A DNA stretch of 64,000 nt, taken from assembly GCF_010894405.1 (NCBI RefSeq), contig NZ_JAAIYA010000015.1, positions 119,164 to 183,163 on the forward strand, read 5' to 3'. Shown here in pieces: positions 25,938-35,309 of the stretch. Position numbers and translations under genes: made by a program. Position 1 is the first letter of the stretch; each line of letters starts with the position of its first letter. The notes beneath the pieces were generated by a model that searched no databases, was not told where the DNA came from, and was given only the letters and a program-made list of their open reading frames with translations. Source of the DNA: Pyxidicoccus caerfyrddinensis. Lineage in GTDB: Bacteria > Myxococcota > Myxococcia > Myxococcales > Myxococcaceae.

Positions 25938-28900
25938 TTACTTACGGGGCCCACGTCCGCGCGCGGCCTGCTGCCGGCGGCCCATGGCGGCCCTGCGCCG
26001 CTCGGCCTCGTCCTTGATGGACTGGGCCTGCTCCTTCGCGTCCTCGGCGCCGCCTTCCGCGTTGCCGAGGTGCCGGGCCAGCGCGTTGACGGTGGTGAGC
26101 TTGAAGAGGTCCACCAGCGCCAGGTTCGCGCCCAGCTCCTCGCGCAGGCGGCGGTGCGCCTGGGCGATGAGCATGGAGTTGCCACCCAGCTCGAAGAAGT
26201 TGTCGTGGAGGCCCACGTCACTCACCTTGAGCACCTGCGCCCAGATGGTGGCGATGCGCCGCTCCAGCTCGCTCTCCGGCGGGGCGTAGGCGGCGGCCAG
26301 CGCGGGACGCTCGCCCTCCGGCACCGGCAGGGCGCGCGTGTCCACCTTGCCGTTGGGCGTCAGCGGCAGCGCGGGCAGCACCATGAACGCGGACGGCACC
26401 ATGTACGGCGGCAGCGACTCCGAGAGGAAGCCGTGCAGGTCGCTGCTGGTGGGCGCGGGCTCGGTGAGCACCACGTAGGCCACGAGGCGCCGGTCTCCCG
26501 GGGAGTCCTCGCGCGCCGTGACGAAGGCATCGCGCACGGCGGGGTGGCGGCGCACGGCGGCCTCCACCTCGCCCAGCTCGATGCGGAAGCCGCGAATCTT
26601 CACCTGGTCGTCGGCGCGGTGCAGGTACTCCAGCACGCCGTCGGGCAGCCACCGGGCCACGTCGCCGGTGCGGTACATGCGCTCACCGGGACGGAAGGGG
26701 TTGGCGACGAAGCGCTCCGCCGTCAGCTCCGGGCGGCGCCAGTAGCCGCGCGCCACGCCCAGGCCACCCACGTACAGCTCGCCCGCGCAGCCCACCGGCA
26801 CGGGTCGGCGCTGAGCGTCCAGCACGTACACGTCCGTGTTGATGATGGGCTTGCCGATGGGCATCCACGCGCGGCTCTCGAGGTCCTCCGGGCGCAGGTG
26901 GTGGTACGTGGTGCAGACCGTCGTCTCGGTGAGGCCGTAGCCGTTGACCACCGTGGTGGTGTCCAGCAGCGCTTCCACATCGCGCGCGACCAGCGCCTCG
27001 CCGCCGCTGAGCACCAGCCGCACCGGCGGCAGCGTGTCCTTGCGCGCGTTGAGGCCGGCGATGACCGCGGGCACCGTGCTGACGATGCTGATGTGGTGCC
27101 GGGCGATGAGGCCCAGCAGCAGCTCCGCGTCCAGCACCTCCTCCTCGGTGGGCAGCACCAGCGCCGCGCCCGTGCACAGCGGAGGCAGCACCTCGCCCAC
27201 GAAGCTGGCCGACGCCACCGAGGTGAGCGGCAGCATCCGGTCCTTCTCACCCGGCGCGTAGGACTCCACGAAGGAGCGCACGAGGTTGGCGAGCCCGCCG
27301 TGCTCCAGCATCACGCCCTTGGGCTGGCCCGTGGAGCCGGACGTGTACACGAGGCACGCCAGGTCCTCCGCCCGGACAGGTACCGGCTCCGGCACGGTGG
27401 CGGACGCCGCCGCGCTCCAGTCCAGCTCGGTGTCCAGGCTCACCACCCGCACCGCGCCGCTGCCCGCGTGCGACGCGAGCTGGCCGTGCAGCGTGGACTG
27501 GGTGAGCAGCAGCGGGGTGCCCGCGTCGGAGAGGATGAAGGCCAGCCGCTCCACCGGGTACGCCGGGTCGATGGGCACGTAGGCCGCGCCCGTGGAGAGC
27601 ACGCCCAGCACCGCGGCCACCATCTCCACCGAGCGCTCCAGGCACAGGCCCACGATGGAGCCCGGGCCCACGCCCTGCTCGCGCAGCCACGCGGAGAGGA
27701 AGCCCGCACGCTGGCGCAGTTCGCGGTAGCTGAGCTGCTGCTCGCGGAACATCACCGCCGCCGCATCTGGCGTGCGCGCCGCCTGCGAGGCGAAGAGGGC
27801 GGGGAGCAGCGAGCCGTCCAGCGACACGCGCGGGCCAGCCTGCATCTTCAGGAGCTGCTGCGCTTCCGCCTCCGGCATCAGCGGCAGGTCCGCCAGGGCG
27901 CGGCGCGGGTCGGCCACGAGGCCGGCGAGCAGCGTGCGCAGGTGGCCGGCCATGCGAGCGATGGTGCCCGCCTCGAAGAGGTCGGTGTTGTACTCGAAGG
28001 ACGCGACCAGCGCGTTGGCGGCTTCACCCATGGTGAGCGTGAGGTCGAACTGCGCGCCGCCGTGGTCCAGCGGCAGCGACTCCAGCGGCAGCCCGGCCAG
28101 CTCGGCGCGCGCGCCCGGCAGGTCGAGGGCGAAGGCCGTCAGCCCACGCTCGTCCAGGCGCGCGGCGCGCTGGTACACGAACATGACCTGGAAGAGCGGC
28201 GAGCGGCTGTGGTCCCTCACCGGCTGGAGCTTGTCCACCAGCACGTTGAAGGGCTGGTCCTGGTGCTCCAGCGCCTCCAGCACCGTGCGCCGCGTGGACG
28301 CGAGGTAGTCCGTGAAGGGCAGCGCGGCGGACGGCCGCGTGCGCACCACCAGCGGGTTGACGAAGTAGCCCGCCACGGTGGCGAGCTCCGAACGGTGACG
28401 GCCAGCGCTCACCACGCCCACCGTGAAGTCGTCCTGCCCGGTGTAGCGGTGCAGCAGCACCTGGAAGGCCGCCTGCAACAGCATGTTCAGCGTGGCGCCC
28501 TGCTCGCGCGCCAGCGCCTTGAGGGACGCGGTGAGCTGCGTGTCCAGGCGCTCGGTGTGGACGCGGCCGGCGTACGTCTGCACGGGCGGACGCGGGTGGT
28601 CCGTGGGGAGGTCCAGCACCGGCGGCGGGCCGGCGAGCTGCTCGCGCCAGTAGCGCTCCAGCGCCGCGCCGCGAGGACTGGCCAATAGCTCCGCCTGCCA
28701 GCGCGCGAAGTCCGCGTAGGTGCGCGAGGGCTTCGGCAGCGCCAGGTTCTTCCCGGCGCGCAGGGCGGGGTAGAGCGTCTCCAGCTCCTCCGCGATGACG
28801 GCCAGCGAGCCGAAGTCGGTGACGATGTGGTGCATCGCCAGCAGCAGTGCGTGGTCATCCGCCGCGCGCGAGTACAGGCGCACGCGCAACAGCGGACCGG

Positions 28901-31403
28901 CCTCCAGGTCGAACGGGCGGCGGGCCTCGGCGGAGAGGCGCTCGCGCAGGGCGGCGTCGTCCCAGCCCTTGGCGTCCACCGTCTCGAAGTCCAGCGGCAG
29001 CTCGGCGTGGATGCGCTGCACCGGGCCGGACGCCGTCATGGCGAAGGTGGTGCGCAGCGCGGGGTGGCGGGCGACGAGCGTGTCGAAGGCGCGGCGCAGG
29101 GAGTCCACGTCCAGCGCGGCCTTCACGCGCACCGCGACGGGCACGTGGTACGCGGCGCTGCCGGGCGCGAGCTGGTGCAGGAACCACAGCGCCTGCTGGC
29201 CGCCGGACAGTGGGGCGTCACCGGTGCTCTCGTGCGCCGCGACGGCCGGGCCCGAGGCCTGCGTCTTCGGCGCGGCGAGCAGCGCCAGCACGGTGTCCGC
29301 CAGCTTCTCCAGCGAGTCGCCCTGGAGGATGCCGCCCAGCGGGACGTCGATGCCGAGGCCCGCGTCGAGCGCGCTCTTGAAGTCGATGGCCATCAGCGAG
29401 TCCACGCCGTACACGTGGAGAGGGCTCTTCGCATCCACCTGTGACGCGGGCAGGCGCAGCACCGCGGCGGCCTGCTCCTGGAGGAACACCGACAGGAGCG
29501 CGCGGCGCGCCCCGGGGTCCGTCACGGCCGTCAGCGCCTTCTGGATGAAGCTGGGCTCACGCGCGGGAGCGGCGGCCGGGGCCTCGTGGGCGGGCGCGGC
29601 CTGCTCCGTGCGGGCCGGCGCGACAGGCGCCGCGGCCGGCGTGTCGAGCACGCTCTGGTGCAGCACCTCCAGACCGCCGGCGAGGAAGTCCGCGCGGGTG
29701 GCGAAGCGCTGAATCTTGCCGCTGGACGTCTTGGGCAGGCTGCCGCCCTGGATGAGCACCACTGCGTAGACTTGCAGCTCGTGTGCTTCCGCGACGGCCT
29801 GGCGGATGGAGGTGGAGACGGCCTCCAGGTCCACGCTGCCCGACTCCACGGCGCGGCGGTCCACTTCCTGGACCACCACGAGCCGCTCCTCGCCGTCCTT
29901 GTCGACGGAGAAGGTGGCGCCACAGCCCGGCCGCAGCGCGGGGTGCACCGGCTCCACCGTGCGCTCGATGTCGTGCGGGTAGTGGTTGCGGCCGCGGATG
30001 ATGATGAGGTCCTTCAGGCGGCCGGTGACATACAGCTCGCCGCCGTCCAGGAAGCCCAGGTCGCCCGTGCGCAGGTAGCGCGCGTCATCCCCGGGCGCCT
30101 TCGCGCCGAAGGCCGCCGCCGTCTGCTCCGGGCGGTTCCAGTAGCCCTGCGCCACGCTGGGGCCGGACACCCAGACCTCACCCACCTGCCCCGGCGCGAG
30201 CGGCGCCCCCGTCTCCGGGTGGGCGATGAGGAGCTTCTGTCCGTCCAGGTTGCGCCCCGAGCCCACCAGCGTCTGCGCGCCCGGGAGCTCCGGCTGGGAC
30301 GGCTGGACGCGGTGGCTCTTCAGCGCGGCGGCGTCCACGGTGCGCAGCACCGGCGCCTCCGGCTTGAGGCCACCCGAGGCGATGAGGGTGCCCTCCGCCA
30401 GGCCGTAGCAGGGGTAGAAGGCCTCCATCTTAAAGCCGCACGGGCCGAACACTTCCGCGAAGCGGCGCAGCGTCTCCGGCTGGAGCGGCTCGGCGCCGTT
30501 GAAGGCCAGGTCCCACTTGCTCAAGTCGAGCGCGGCGCGCTCCTCCGGCGTCACCTTCCGGATGCACAGGTCGTAGGCGAAGTTGGGCCCGCCGCTGGTG
30601 GTGGCCCCGTAGCGCGACACCGCCTTCAGCCAGCGCAGCGGGCGCTTGAGGAAGTCCACCGGCGACATCAACACCACCGGGAAGCCACCGTAGAGCGGCT
30701 GGAGGATGCCGCCGATGAGGCCCATGTCGTGGTACGGCGGCAGCCAGATGACGCCCTGGCTGCTCTTCGAGTGCCCGAAGCACCCGTGGATCAGCCCCAG
30801 GTTGTGCATCAGGTTGGCGTGGCTGAGCACCACGCCCTTGGGCGACGACGTGGAGCCCGAGGTGTACTGGAGGAAGACGGTGGTGCTGGCCGTCGCCCCC
30901 GGGTGCTTCCACGCCTCGCCGGTGGACTCGTCCAGCGTGTCCGTGGCCAGCCAGTGTAGCTCGCGCAGCTCCGGCGCCTGCTCGAAGAGCATCTCCCCCA
31001 TGCCGAGGATGAAGTCGGTGGTGAGGGCGACGGTGGCCTGCGCGTCCTGGCTGATGGCCAGCAGGCGGGGCAGGGTGCGGCCCAGGCGCATCGGGTCCGG
31101 CGGGTAGATGGGGACGGCGATGACGCCCGCGTAGAGGCAGCCGAAGAAGCCGGCGATGTAGTCCAGCCCCGGCGGGTACAGCAGCAGGGCCCGCTGGCCC
31201 TGCGCGCCCCGCGCCTGCAAGGCCGCGGCGATGGCGCGCGCCTTCCGGTCCAGCTCCGCGTACGTGAGGTGCGCTTCCTCCTCGTCGCCGTCGACGAGGA
31301 AGGTGAAGCCACGCTGGTCCGGCTGCCGCTCGGCGCGGAAACGGAGCAGCTCCACGAGCGTGTCACAGCGGGAATCCAGGTCCGAAGGGAGACCGGTGGG
31401 CAC
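25938..31403 (-). CDS. Starter protein FAAL-ACP-C-A-T (lipoinitiation NRPS)
   Basis: First enzyme of the line, 1821 residues from a GTG at 31403 with a perfect AGGAGG at 31408-31413; an in-frame ATG at 31457 lacks such a site. The N-terminal fatty acyl-AMP ligase (about 1-570) has LQYTSGSTSSPKG and WLPPYHDMGLIGG, typical of FAALs. An Ala/Pro linker leads to an ACP (about 640-710, GVDSLMAI). The C domain has HHIVTDFGS, with Phe in place of the Gly of HHxxxDG, a variant found in some C domains that accept fatty or polyketide acyl-ACPs. The A domain (about 1215-1705) has YTSGSTGQPKG, but its pocket region SASFVGEVLPPL has Ala where GrsA Asp235 sits, and GYGLTE replaces GYGPTE. The carrier has LGGNSML. 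It should activate a fatty acid, load it on the ACP and join it to the A-domain substrate, probably not an ordinary alpha-amino acid. Confidence 0.93.
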   Translation of the reverse strand: MPTGLPSDLDSRCDTLVELLRFRAERQPDQRGFTFLVDGDEEEAHLTYAELDRKARAIAAALQARGAQGQRALLLYPPGLDYIAGFFGCLYAGVIAVPIYPPDPMRLGRTLPRLLAISQDAQATVALTTDFILGMGEMLFEQAPELRELHWLATDTLDESTGEAWKHPGATASTTVFLQYTSGSTSSPKGVVLSHANLMHNLGLIHGCFGHSKSSQGVIWLPPYHDMGLIGGILQPLYGGFPVVLMSPVDFLKRPLRWLKAVSRYGATTSGGPNFAYDLCIRKVTPEERAALDLSKWDLAFNGAEPLQPETLRRFAEVFGPCGFKMEAFYPCYGLAEGTLIASGGLKPEAPVLRTVDAAALKSHRVQPSQPELPGAQTLVGSGRNLDGQKLLIAHPETGAPLAPGQVGEVWVSGPSVAQGYWNRPEQTAAAFGAKAPGDDARYLRTGDLGFLDGGELYVTGRLKDLIIIRGRNHYPHDIERTVEPVHPALRPGCGATFSVDKDGEERLVVVQEVDRRAVESGSVDLEAVSTSIRQAVAEAHELQVYAVVLIQGGSLPKTSSGKIQRFATRADFLAGGLEVLHQSVLDTPAAAPVAPARTEQAAPAHEAPAAAPAREPSFIQKALTAVTDPGARRALLSVFLQEQAAAVLRLPASQVDAKSPLHVYGVDSLMAIDFKSALDAGLGIDVPLGGILQGDSLEKLADTVLALLAAPKTQASGPAVAAHESTGDAPLSGGQQALWFLHQLAPGSAAYHVPVAVRVKAALDVDSLRRAFDTLVARHPALRTTFAMTASGPVQRIHAELPLDFETVDAKGWDDAALRERLSAEARRPFDLEAGPLLRVRLYSRAADDHALLLAMHHIVTDFGSLAVIAEELETLYPALRAGKNLALPKPSRTYADFARWQAELLASPRGAALERYWREQLAGPPPVLDLPTDHPRPPVQTYAGRVHTERLDTQLTASLKALAREQGATLNMLLQAAFQVLLHRYTGQDDFTVGVVSAGRHRSELATVAGYFVNPLVVRTRPSAALPFTDYLASTRRTVLEALEHQDQPFNVLVDKLQPVRDHSRSPLFQVMFVYQRAARLDERGLTAFALDLPGARAELAGLPLESLPLDHGGAQFDLTLTMGEAANALVASFEYNTDLFEAGTIARMAGHLRTLLAGLVADPRRALADLPLMPEAEAQQLLKMQAGPRVSLDGSLLPALFASQAARTPDAAAVMFREQQLSYRELRQRAGFLSAWLREQGVGPGSIVGLCLERSVEMVAAVLGVLSTGAAYVPIDPAYPVERLAFILSDAGTPLLLTQSTLHGQLASHAGSGAVRVVSLDTELDWSAAASATVPEPVPVRAEDLACLVYTSGSTGQPKGVMLEHGGLANLVRSFVESYAPGEKDRMLPLTSVASASFVGEVLPPLCTGAALVLPTEEEVLDAELLLGLIARHHISIVSTVPAVIAGLNARKDTLPPVRLVLSGGEALVARDVEALLDTTTVVNGYGLTETTVCTTYHHLRPEDLESRAWMPIGKPIINTDVYVLDAQRRPVPVGCAGELYVGGLGVARGYWRRPELTAERFVANPFRPGERMYRTGDVARWLPDGVLEYLHRADDQVKIRGFRIELGEVEAAVRRHPAVRDAFVTAREDSPGDRRLVAYVVLTEPAPTSSDLHGFLSESLPPYMVPSAFMVLPALPLTPNGKVDTRALPVPEGERPALAAAYAPPESELERRIATIWAQVLKVSDVGLHDNFFELGGNSMLIAQAHRRLREELGANLALVDLFKLTTVNALARHLGNAEGGAEDAKEQAQSIKDEAERRRAAMGRRQQAARGRGPRK

Positions 31404-31893
31404 GACGCCTCCTAGAAATGTATCGCGGTAGCAGCGCCGTGTTTCCCAGGGAGACACGGGCTGTTCGAGAAGCCCAGGTGATGGGCCTTCCCGTGAGGGC
31501 CCGATAATTGAGACAGGGCGTTTAGAACAGATGAAACAGGCTCAAGGGGAGTGACGACGGGTGAAGCCTGCATGTCACCCCTGACAGCACTCCGTCCCAG
31601 CGCGGGTACGCGGCCTCCGAGATGGGGCTGCGACGCGGAGTGGAAGACGGGACGCACGGCACCGGGCCGCGCTGGGGTGTGGTTCTGGCTGTCGAATCAT
31701 GGCCGGGGAGTGGGTCGCGCGTGACGTCGCGTGCGCGGCATATTCACAGTCCGAGCGCATTCTTGCAAATAGGGCAGCCGGCCGTGCGCGCCACCCGCCC
31801 CAGGGGGTTGGGCGTACGAGGGAGCGGGCCTCGCCGCCCGCCGGGGCCGGCACCACCTTCGCGCGGTTACCACGCTCAAGCAGGAGGCCGTCC
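31404..31893. promoter_or_regulatory. Intergenic region with divergent promoters of the BGC operon and the DUF2383 gene
   Basis: This 490 bp without a gene separates the biosynthetic operon (leftward) from the DUF2383 gene (rightward), so both promoters should lie here. An AT-richer patch at about 31501-31545, unusual for this DNA, is the likeliest leftward promoter area. No exact sigma-70 or sigma-54 consensus could be assigned. A short inverted repeat, CCGTGT...ACACGG at 31437-31459, falls in the predicted 5' leader of the operon and could be an operator or an RNA hairpin. The AGGAGG at 31408-31413 sets the FAAL start. I see no further structure. Confidence 0.55.
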
Positions 31894-32331
31894 ATGGCGA
31901 ACATCGGCAAGGATGTCGACACGCTCAATACCTTCCTTCGAGGGGAAATCTCCGCGGTGGAGACGTACCGCCAGGCACTGGGGCACGTGTCGGACGACCG
32001 GCTTCGCGGCGCGCTGGAGGACTGCCAGCACGACCACGAGCACCGGGTGGAGGAACTGAAGGACCGCATCCGGAAGATGGGCGGTGAGCCCTCGGAGGGC
32101 TCGGGCGTGTGGGGCGGCTTCGCGAAGCTCGTCCAGGGAGGCGCGGATCTGCTCGGGGAGAAGGCGGCAATCCAGGCGCTGGAGGAGGGCGAGGATCACG
32201 GCCTCAACGACTACCAGGGGGGGCTGGACCAGGTGCACGGCGAGGCCCGGCGCTTCGTGCGGATGGAATTGCTGCCCGCGCAGAAGCGGACCCACGAGCG
32301 GCTCAGCCGGCTGAAGCGGACCCTGCACTGA
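31894..32331 (+). CDS. PA2169/DUF2383 family four-helix-bundle protein
   Basis: Protein of 145 residues. The start ATG follows AGGAGG by 6 nt. It is predicted all-helical, with an N-terminal DVDTLNTFLRGEISAVETYR segment and a second half with HGLNDYQ and RFVRMELLPAQKRTHERL. This pattern and length fit the PA2169/DUF2383 group, a ferritin-like bundle of unknown function often linked to stress. The GEISAVETY and QHDHEHRVEEL segments could supply Glu/His metal ligands, but this is inference. It is divergent from the biosynthetic operon and probably unrelated to it. Confidence 0.8.
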   Translation: MANIGKDVDTLNTFLRGEISAVETYRQALGHVSDDRLRGALEDCQHDHEHRVEELKDRIRKMGGEPSEGSGVWGGFAKLVQGGADLLGEKAAIQALEEGEDHGLNDYQGGLDQVHGEARRFVRMELLPAQKRTHERLSRLKRTLH

Positions 32332-32588
32332 GGCGGGGACGACCTGACGCGTCGGGTCCGTGGCCCTCCGGTGCCACCCGCACCGGGGGGCGCCGTCGCT
32401 TCCCTGGCTTCCGGGGCCCGGGCTGCGTTGAATCCGCCGGGCCGCTTGGGCGTCAGGAGCCCGTACCCCGCCGTCCCCGGCCCGGGGCCCCTCCCGTCCG
32501 GACGTGTCCGTGCGGGGAGGGGGTCTGGAGGTTGTGGGTGCGGCATGCGATACCAGGAGTCCGCCATTTGAGCTTCGGGAGGCGCGGC

Positions 32589-33422
32589 ATGTGGCTGGAC
32601 AGCGGTTCGTCGGGACGCGATTCGGGCTCCGGGCCGGACCGGCGCACGGACGACCGCGGCACCGAGACCGCGACTCCCGGTGAGGCACCCCGGGCCGAGC
32701 TGCCGCCCGCCGCCCCCACCCCCGCCGTGGTCGCCTCTCCGTTCGTGGACACGAGCCACGCGGGTGCGCTGGGCGTGGGCTGTGAGGCGCTGTTCCGCTC
32801 CACCGAGCAGTCACTCCAGTGGGCGTGGCGGTTGCTGCAGCTGACGAAGGGCGGCTCCGACGCGGGGCCCCTGGTGAATGCGGCCCGCACGTGCGCGCTC
32901 GACTTCCTCGACCGCGTCCCGCCGCACGTGCGCCGGAGCGTGGCGGAGCTTTTGGGCTACAGCAACCTGTGGCAGGCCGTCTGCACGCGGCTGAGCCGTC
33001 CCGTGGCCCGCTCCAACGAGGAGCTGCTGCGCGAGATTGGCGAGGACCTCCAGTTGTTGCTGCGCGGCGCGCAGGCCCGGCTGGGCACCGCCGCCGCGCT
33101 GGAGCAGGGCCTGCTGGTCCACGTGGGCCGGCTGCGCGAGTCGCGCGGCAGCGAGCCGGGCGCGCCGCTGGAGCTGCGGGCCGTGCTGGACGCCTTCACC
33201 CACGCGGTGTCGGAGGTCATGGCCGCGGCCAGCGCCTACCGCCGCGCCTGGGAGTCCACCGAGGCCGAGCTGTCCGAGTGGGCCGCGTGGCTGGGCGCGG
33301 GCGACCCGGGCTTCTGCGCGTGGCTGGCCGAGCACCTCGCCGGCACCGTCTTCCCCTGGCGCCAGACGCACGCGGCCGTCCGGCTGCTGCGCGAGCTGGG
33401 CGCGCTGTCCGGGCAGCCGTAG
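32589..33422 (+). CDS. Hypothetical protein, helical
   Basis: Protein of 277 residues. The ATG is preceded by GGGAGG at a good distance. The first 60 residues are rich in Ser, Gly, Asp, Pro and Thr and look disordered; the rest looks entirely alpha-helical and is Leu/Ala/Arg-rich, with several Trp. There is no signal peptide, transmembrane segment or motif that I recognise. Its stop lies 15 bp from the stop of the convergent Cys-cluster gene. Function unknown. Confidence 0.75.
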   Translation: MWLDSGSSGRDSGSGPDRRTDDRGTETATPGEAPRAELPPAAPTPAVVASPFVDTSHAGALGVGCEALFRSTEQSLQWAWRLLQLTKGGSDAGPLVNAARTCALDFLDRVPPHVRRSVAELLGYSNLWQAVCTRLSRPVARSNEELLREIGEDLQLLLRGAQARLGTAAALEQGLLVHVGRLRESRGSEPGAPLELRAVLDAFTHAVSEVMAAASAYRRAWESTEAELSEWAAWLGAGDPGFCAWLAEHLAGTVFPWRQTHAAVRLLRELGALSGQP

Positions 33423-33437
33423 TCGCGAGCTCCGCTC

Positions 33438-34532
33438 TCACGCCTCCACGAGGATGCGGTGGCGGTACAGCTCCAGCAGCACGTCCTCGGAGAGGTCCGC
33501 CTGCTTGTGCTCGCGCAGGTGGTGGCGCACGGCGTCCACGGGCTCGCGGCCGGTGAACTCCACCAGCAGGCCGTACGCCTCGCCGGGCAGGGCCAGGGCG
33601 TCGAAGTCGCTGTACGCGCCCAGGGCGACGCTGCCGTCCTGCATCCACTGCACGGTGGCGTCGGCGTTGAACTTGAGGGTGCGCGGCAGCTTCGGCGACA
33701 CGGCGGTGTCGTGGAGCTTCTCCAGCGTCTTCAGCTCAATCGTGCCGTCCAGGCCGAGCAGCCTCTCCAGCCCGTCCGCGGGCAGCTCGCGCACCAGGCG
33801 GTAGCATTCGCGGTAGTAGTCCGCCTCGAGTCCGACGTACCCCTTCCACAGCTCCGCGTAGGCCTTCGCGGGCGGCGCGGTGTCGTCCAGGTCCTCCACG
33901 CTCAGCGGGACGGCCTGCGTCTCCGCGCGGTCCTGCCCTGAGAGGACGTAGTCCGGAAGCAGCTCGAGGGCCGCCCAGCGCGAGAGCTGGATTTCCGCCA
34001 GCGTGAGGTACGTCTTCATGGACATGTAGAACTTGCGGCCGTCGGCGCCTGCCACGTACTTGCAGAAGAAGGTGGAGCAGACGGCCTCGCGGTAGGGCCA
34101 GATGGTGCAGCCGCCGGTGTCCACGGCGAAGTAGGGGCAGCGCAGCGACGCGGCCCGGCCGAAGAACTGGTGCCCGTTCTTGTAGAGGAAGTGGAACTTC
34201 GCCGGCGGCCGAACCCACTGCGGTGTCACGCCGATGCGGCTGGCCAGCTTCTCCTCCATGCGGCGCCGGCCTTCCGCCAGTTCGGGTCGCTCGTCGGAGA
34301 GCAGCGCGCCCACGAGGTAGTTGGGCAGGCGCGGCGAGTAGGTGCAGCACTTGGTGTCGGGCCGGAAGAAGCGGCTCACCCCGTCCACGGCGTCGACGGC
34401 GCCCGGCGCGTTCTCCTTGCACATGGCGCAGTTGGAGCAGGTGGCCTTCGTCTCGTCGGGGACGTCCTGGTGGAAGAAGGCGGGGAGGAGGTCCCGGTAG
34501 AGCACGGGGAGGGTGTCGAGGAGGCGGGGCAT
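33438..34532 (-). CDS. Cysteine-cluster protein (YkgJ-like)
   Basis: Protein of 364 residues with ordered cysteine clusters in the first half: CSNCAMC near residue 33, CCTYSP near 62, a single Cys near 131, and CTIWPYREAVCSTFFC near 141-156. This spacing resembles the YkgJ-type zinc or iron-chelating cluster proteins, in which Cys-x2-Cys is followed by a Tyr/Arg-containing Cys pair. The C-terminal half is helical and lacks such motifs. A metal- or Fe-S-binding role is inferred; the substrate is unknown. It lies just downstream of the DUF2378 gene on the same strand (27 bp gap), so the two may be co-transcribed. Confidence 0.75.
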   Translation of the reverse strand: MPRLLDTLPVLYRDLLPAFFHQDVPDETKATCSNCAMCKENAPGAVDAVDGVSRFFRPDTKCCTYSPRLPNYLVGALLSDERPELAEGRRRMEEKLASRIGVTPQWVRPPAKFHFLYKNGHQFFGRAASLRCPYFAVDTGGCTIWPYREAVCSTFFCKYVAGADGRKFYMSMKTYLTLAEIQLSRWAALELLPDYVLSGQDRAETQAVPLSVEDLDDTAPPAKAYAELWKGYVGLEADYYRECYRLVRELPADGLERLLGLDGTIELKTLEKLHDTAVSPKLPRTLKFNADATVQWMQDGSVALGAYSDFDALALPGEAYGLLVEFTGREPVDAVRHHLREHKQADLSEDVLLELYRHRILVEA

Positions 34533-34559
34533 GGCGAGGGCTTTTCCGGGAGGGGAGGG

Positions 34560-35120
34560 TCAGCGCGCGGAGGAGTCATCCCACTGGACGCGGTAGGTGC
34601 AGGACTCGGGGCCGTGCCTGTCCCTGGCGAGGGTGAGGCCCTGCACGCCGATGCGGTGGAGGCCCTCCTCGAGGACGCCCTCGACGAAGCCCTCGGTGAC
34701 TTCGGGCTCGTTGAACCAGAGGTCGGCGCTGGCGGGGCCCACGACGGTGAGGCGCGTCTCGGTGAAGTTGTTGCCGCTGCGGAAGTTGTGCGTCATCCGC
34801 GACAGCGACCGCATGGGCCCGAGCACCCGCGCCATGGCGAGCACGGCGGCGCCCATGAGCGTCTGGGCGTAGCCTTCAATCATGCGCCGGGCGAGCCGCC
34901 GCCGGGCCTCGTCGAGCGGCAGGTCCGGGTGGAGGGTGCGGCCCACCTCGTCGAGGCAGCGCACCCAGACGGGGTGGGGGTAGGCCGCGAGCAGCGGCGC
35001 GTCCAGGTCCATGCCCAGCGCCTTGAGCCGTGCCCTCAGCTCCGGCGCGAGGTCCGCGTCGAGCGTCCTGCGGTAGAGGCTGTCCACCGTGTTGCCGAAG
35101 ATGACGCGCTCGTTGCTCAT
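34560..35120 (-). CDS. DUF2378 family protein (myxobacterial TIGR02265 paralogue)
   Basis: Protein of 186 residues beginning MSNERVIFGN; an upstream in-frame GTG at 35147 would add nine residues. The opening VIFGNTVDSLYRR, the central YPHPVWVRCLDEVGR region and the late MTHNFRSGNNFTETRL segment match the pattern I know for the DUF2378/TIGR02265 family, which is greatly expanded in Myxococcales. Function is unknown. It is useful mainly as a taxonomic marker for the window. It probably forms a two-gene unit with the Cys-cluster gene downstream. Confidence 0.8.
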   Translation of the reverse strand: MSNERVIFGNTVDSLYRRTLDADLAPELRARLKALGMDLDAPLLAAYPHPVWVRCLDEVGRTLHPDLPLDEARRRLARRMIEGYAQTLMGAAVLAMARVLGPMRSLSRMTHNFRSGNNFTETRLTVVGPASADLWFNEPEVTEGFVEGVLEEGLHRIGVQGLTLARDRHGPESCTYRVQWDDSSAR

Positions 35121-35309
35121 GGGACGCGCATTCTTCCCAGAGCCCACCTTCGGAGGCCAGTCCCGCGCACGTGTCCTGTCAGGTGGTTGGAGGGTGGACT
35201 CACGCGGCGTGTAGCGGATTGCCCCGACTGGACATGGCCCCCGCGCGCATGCTCCCCTTTAGAGAGAGGCCGACCCTTCACCCCCCGAAGTCCGAGGAGG
35301 CGCCGCCCC

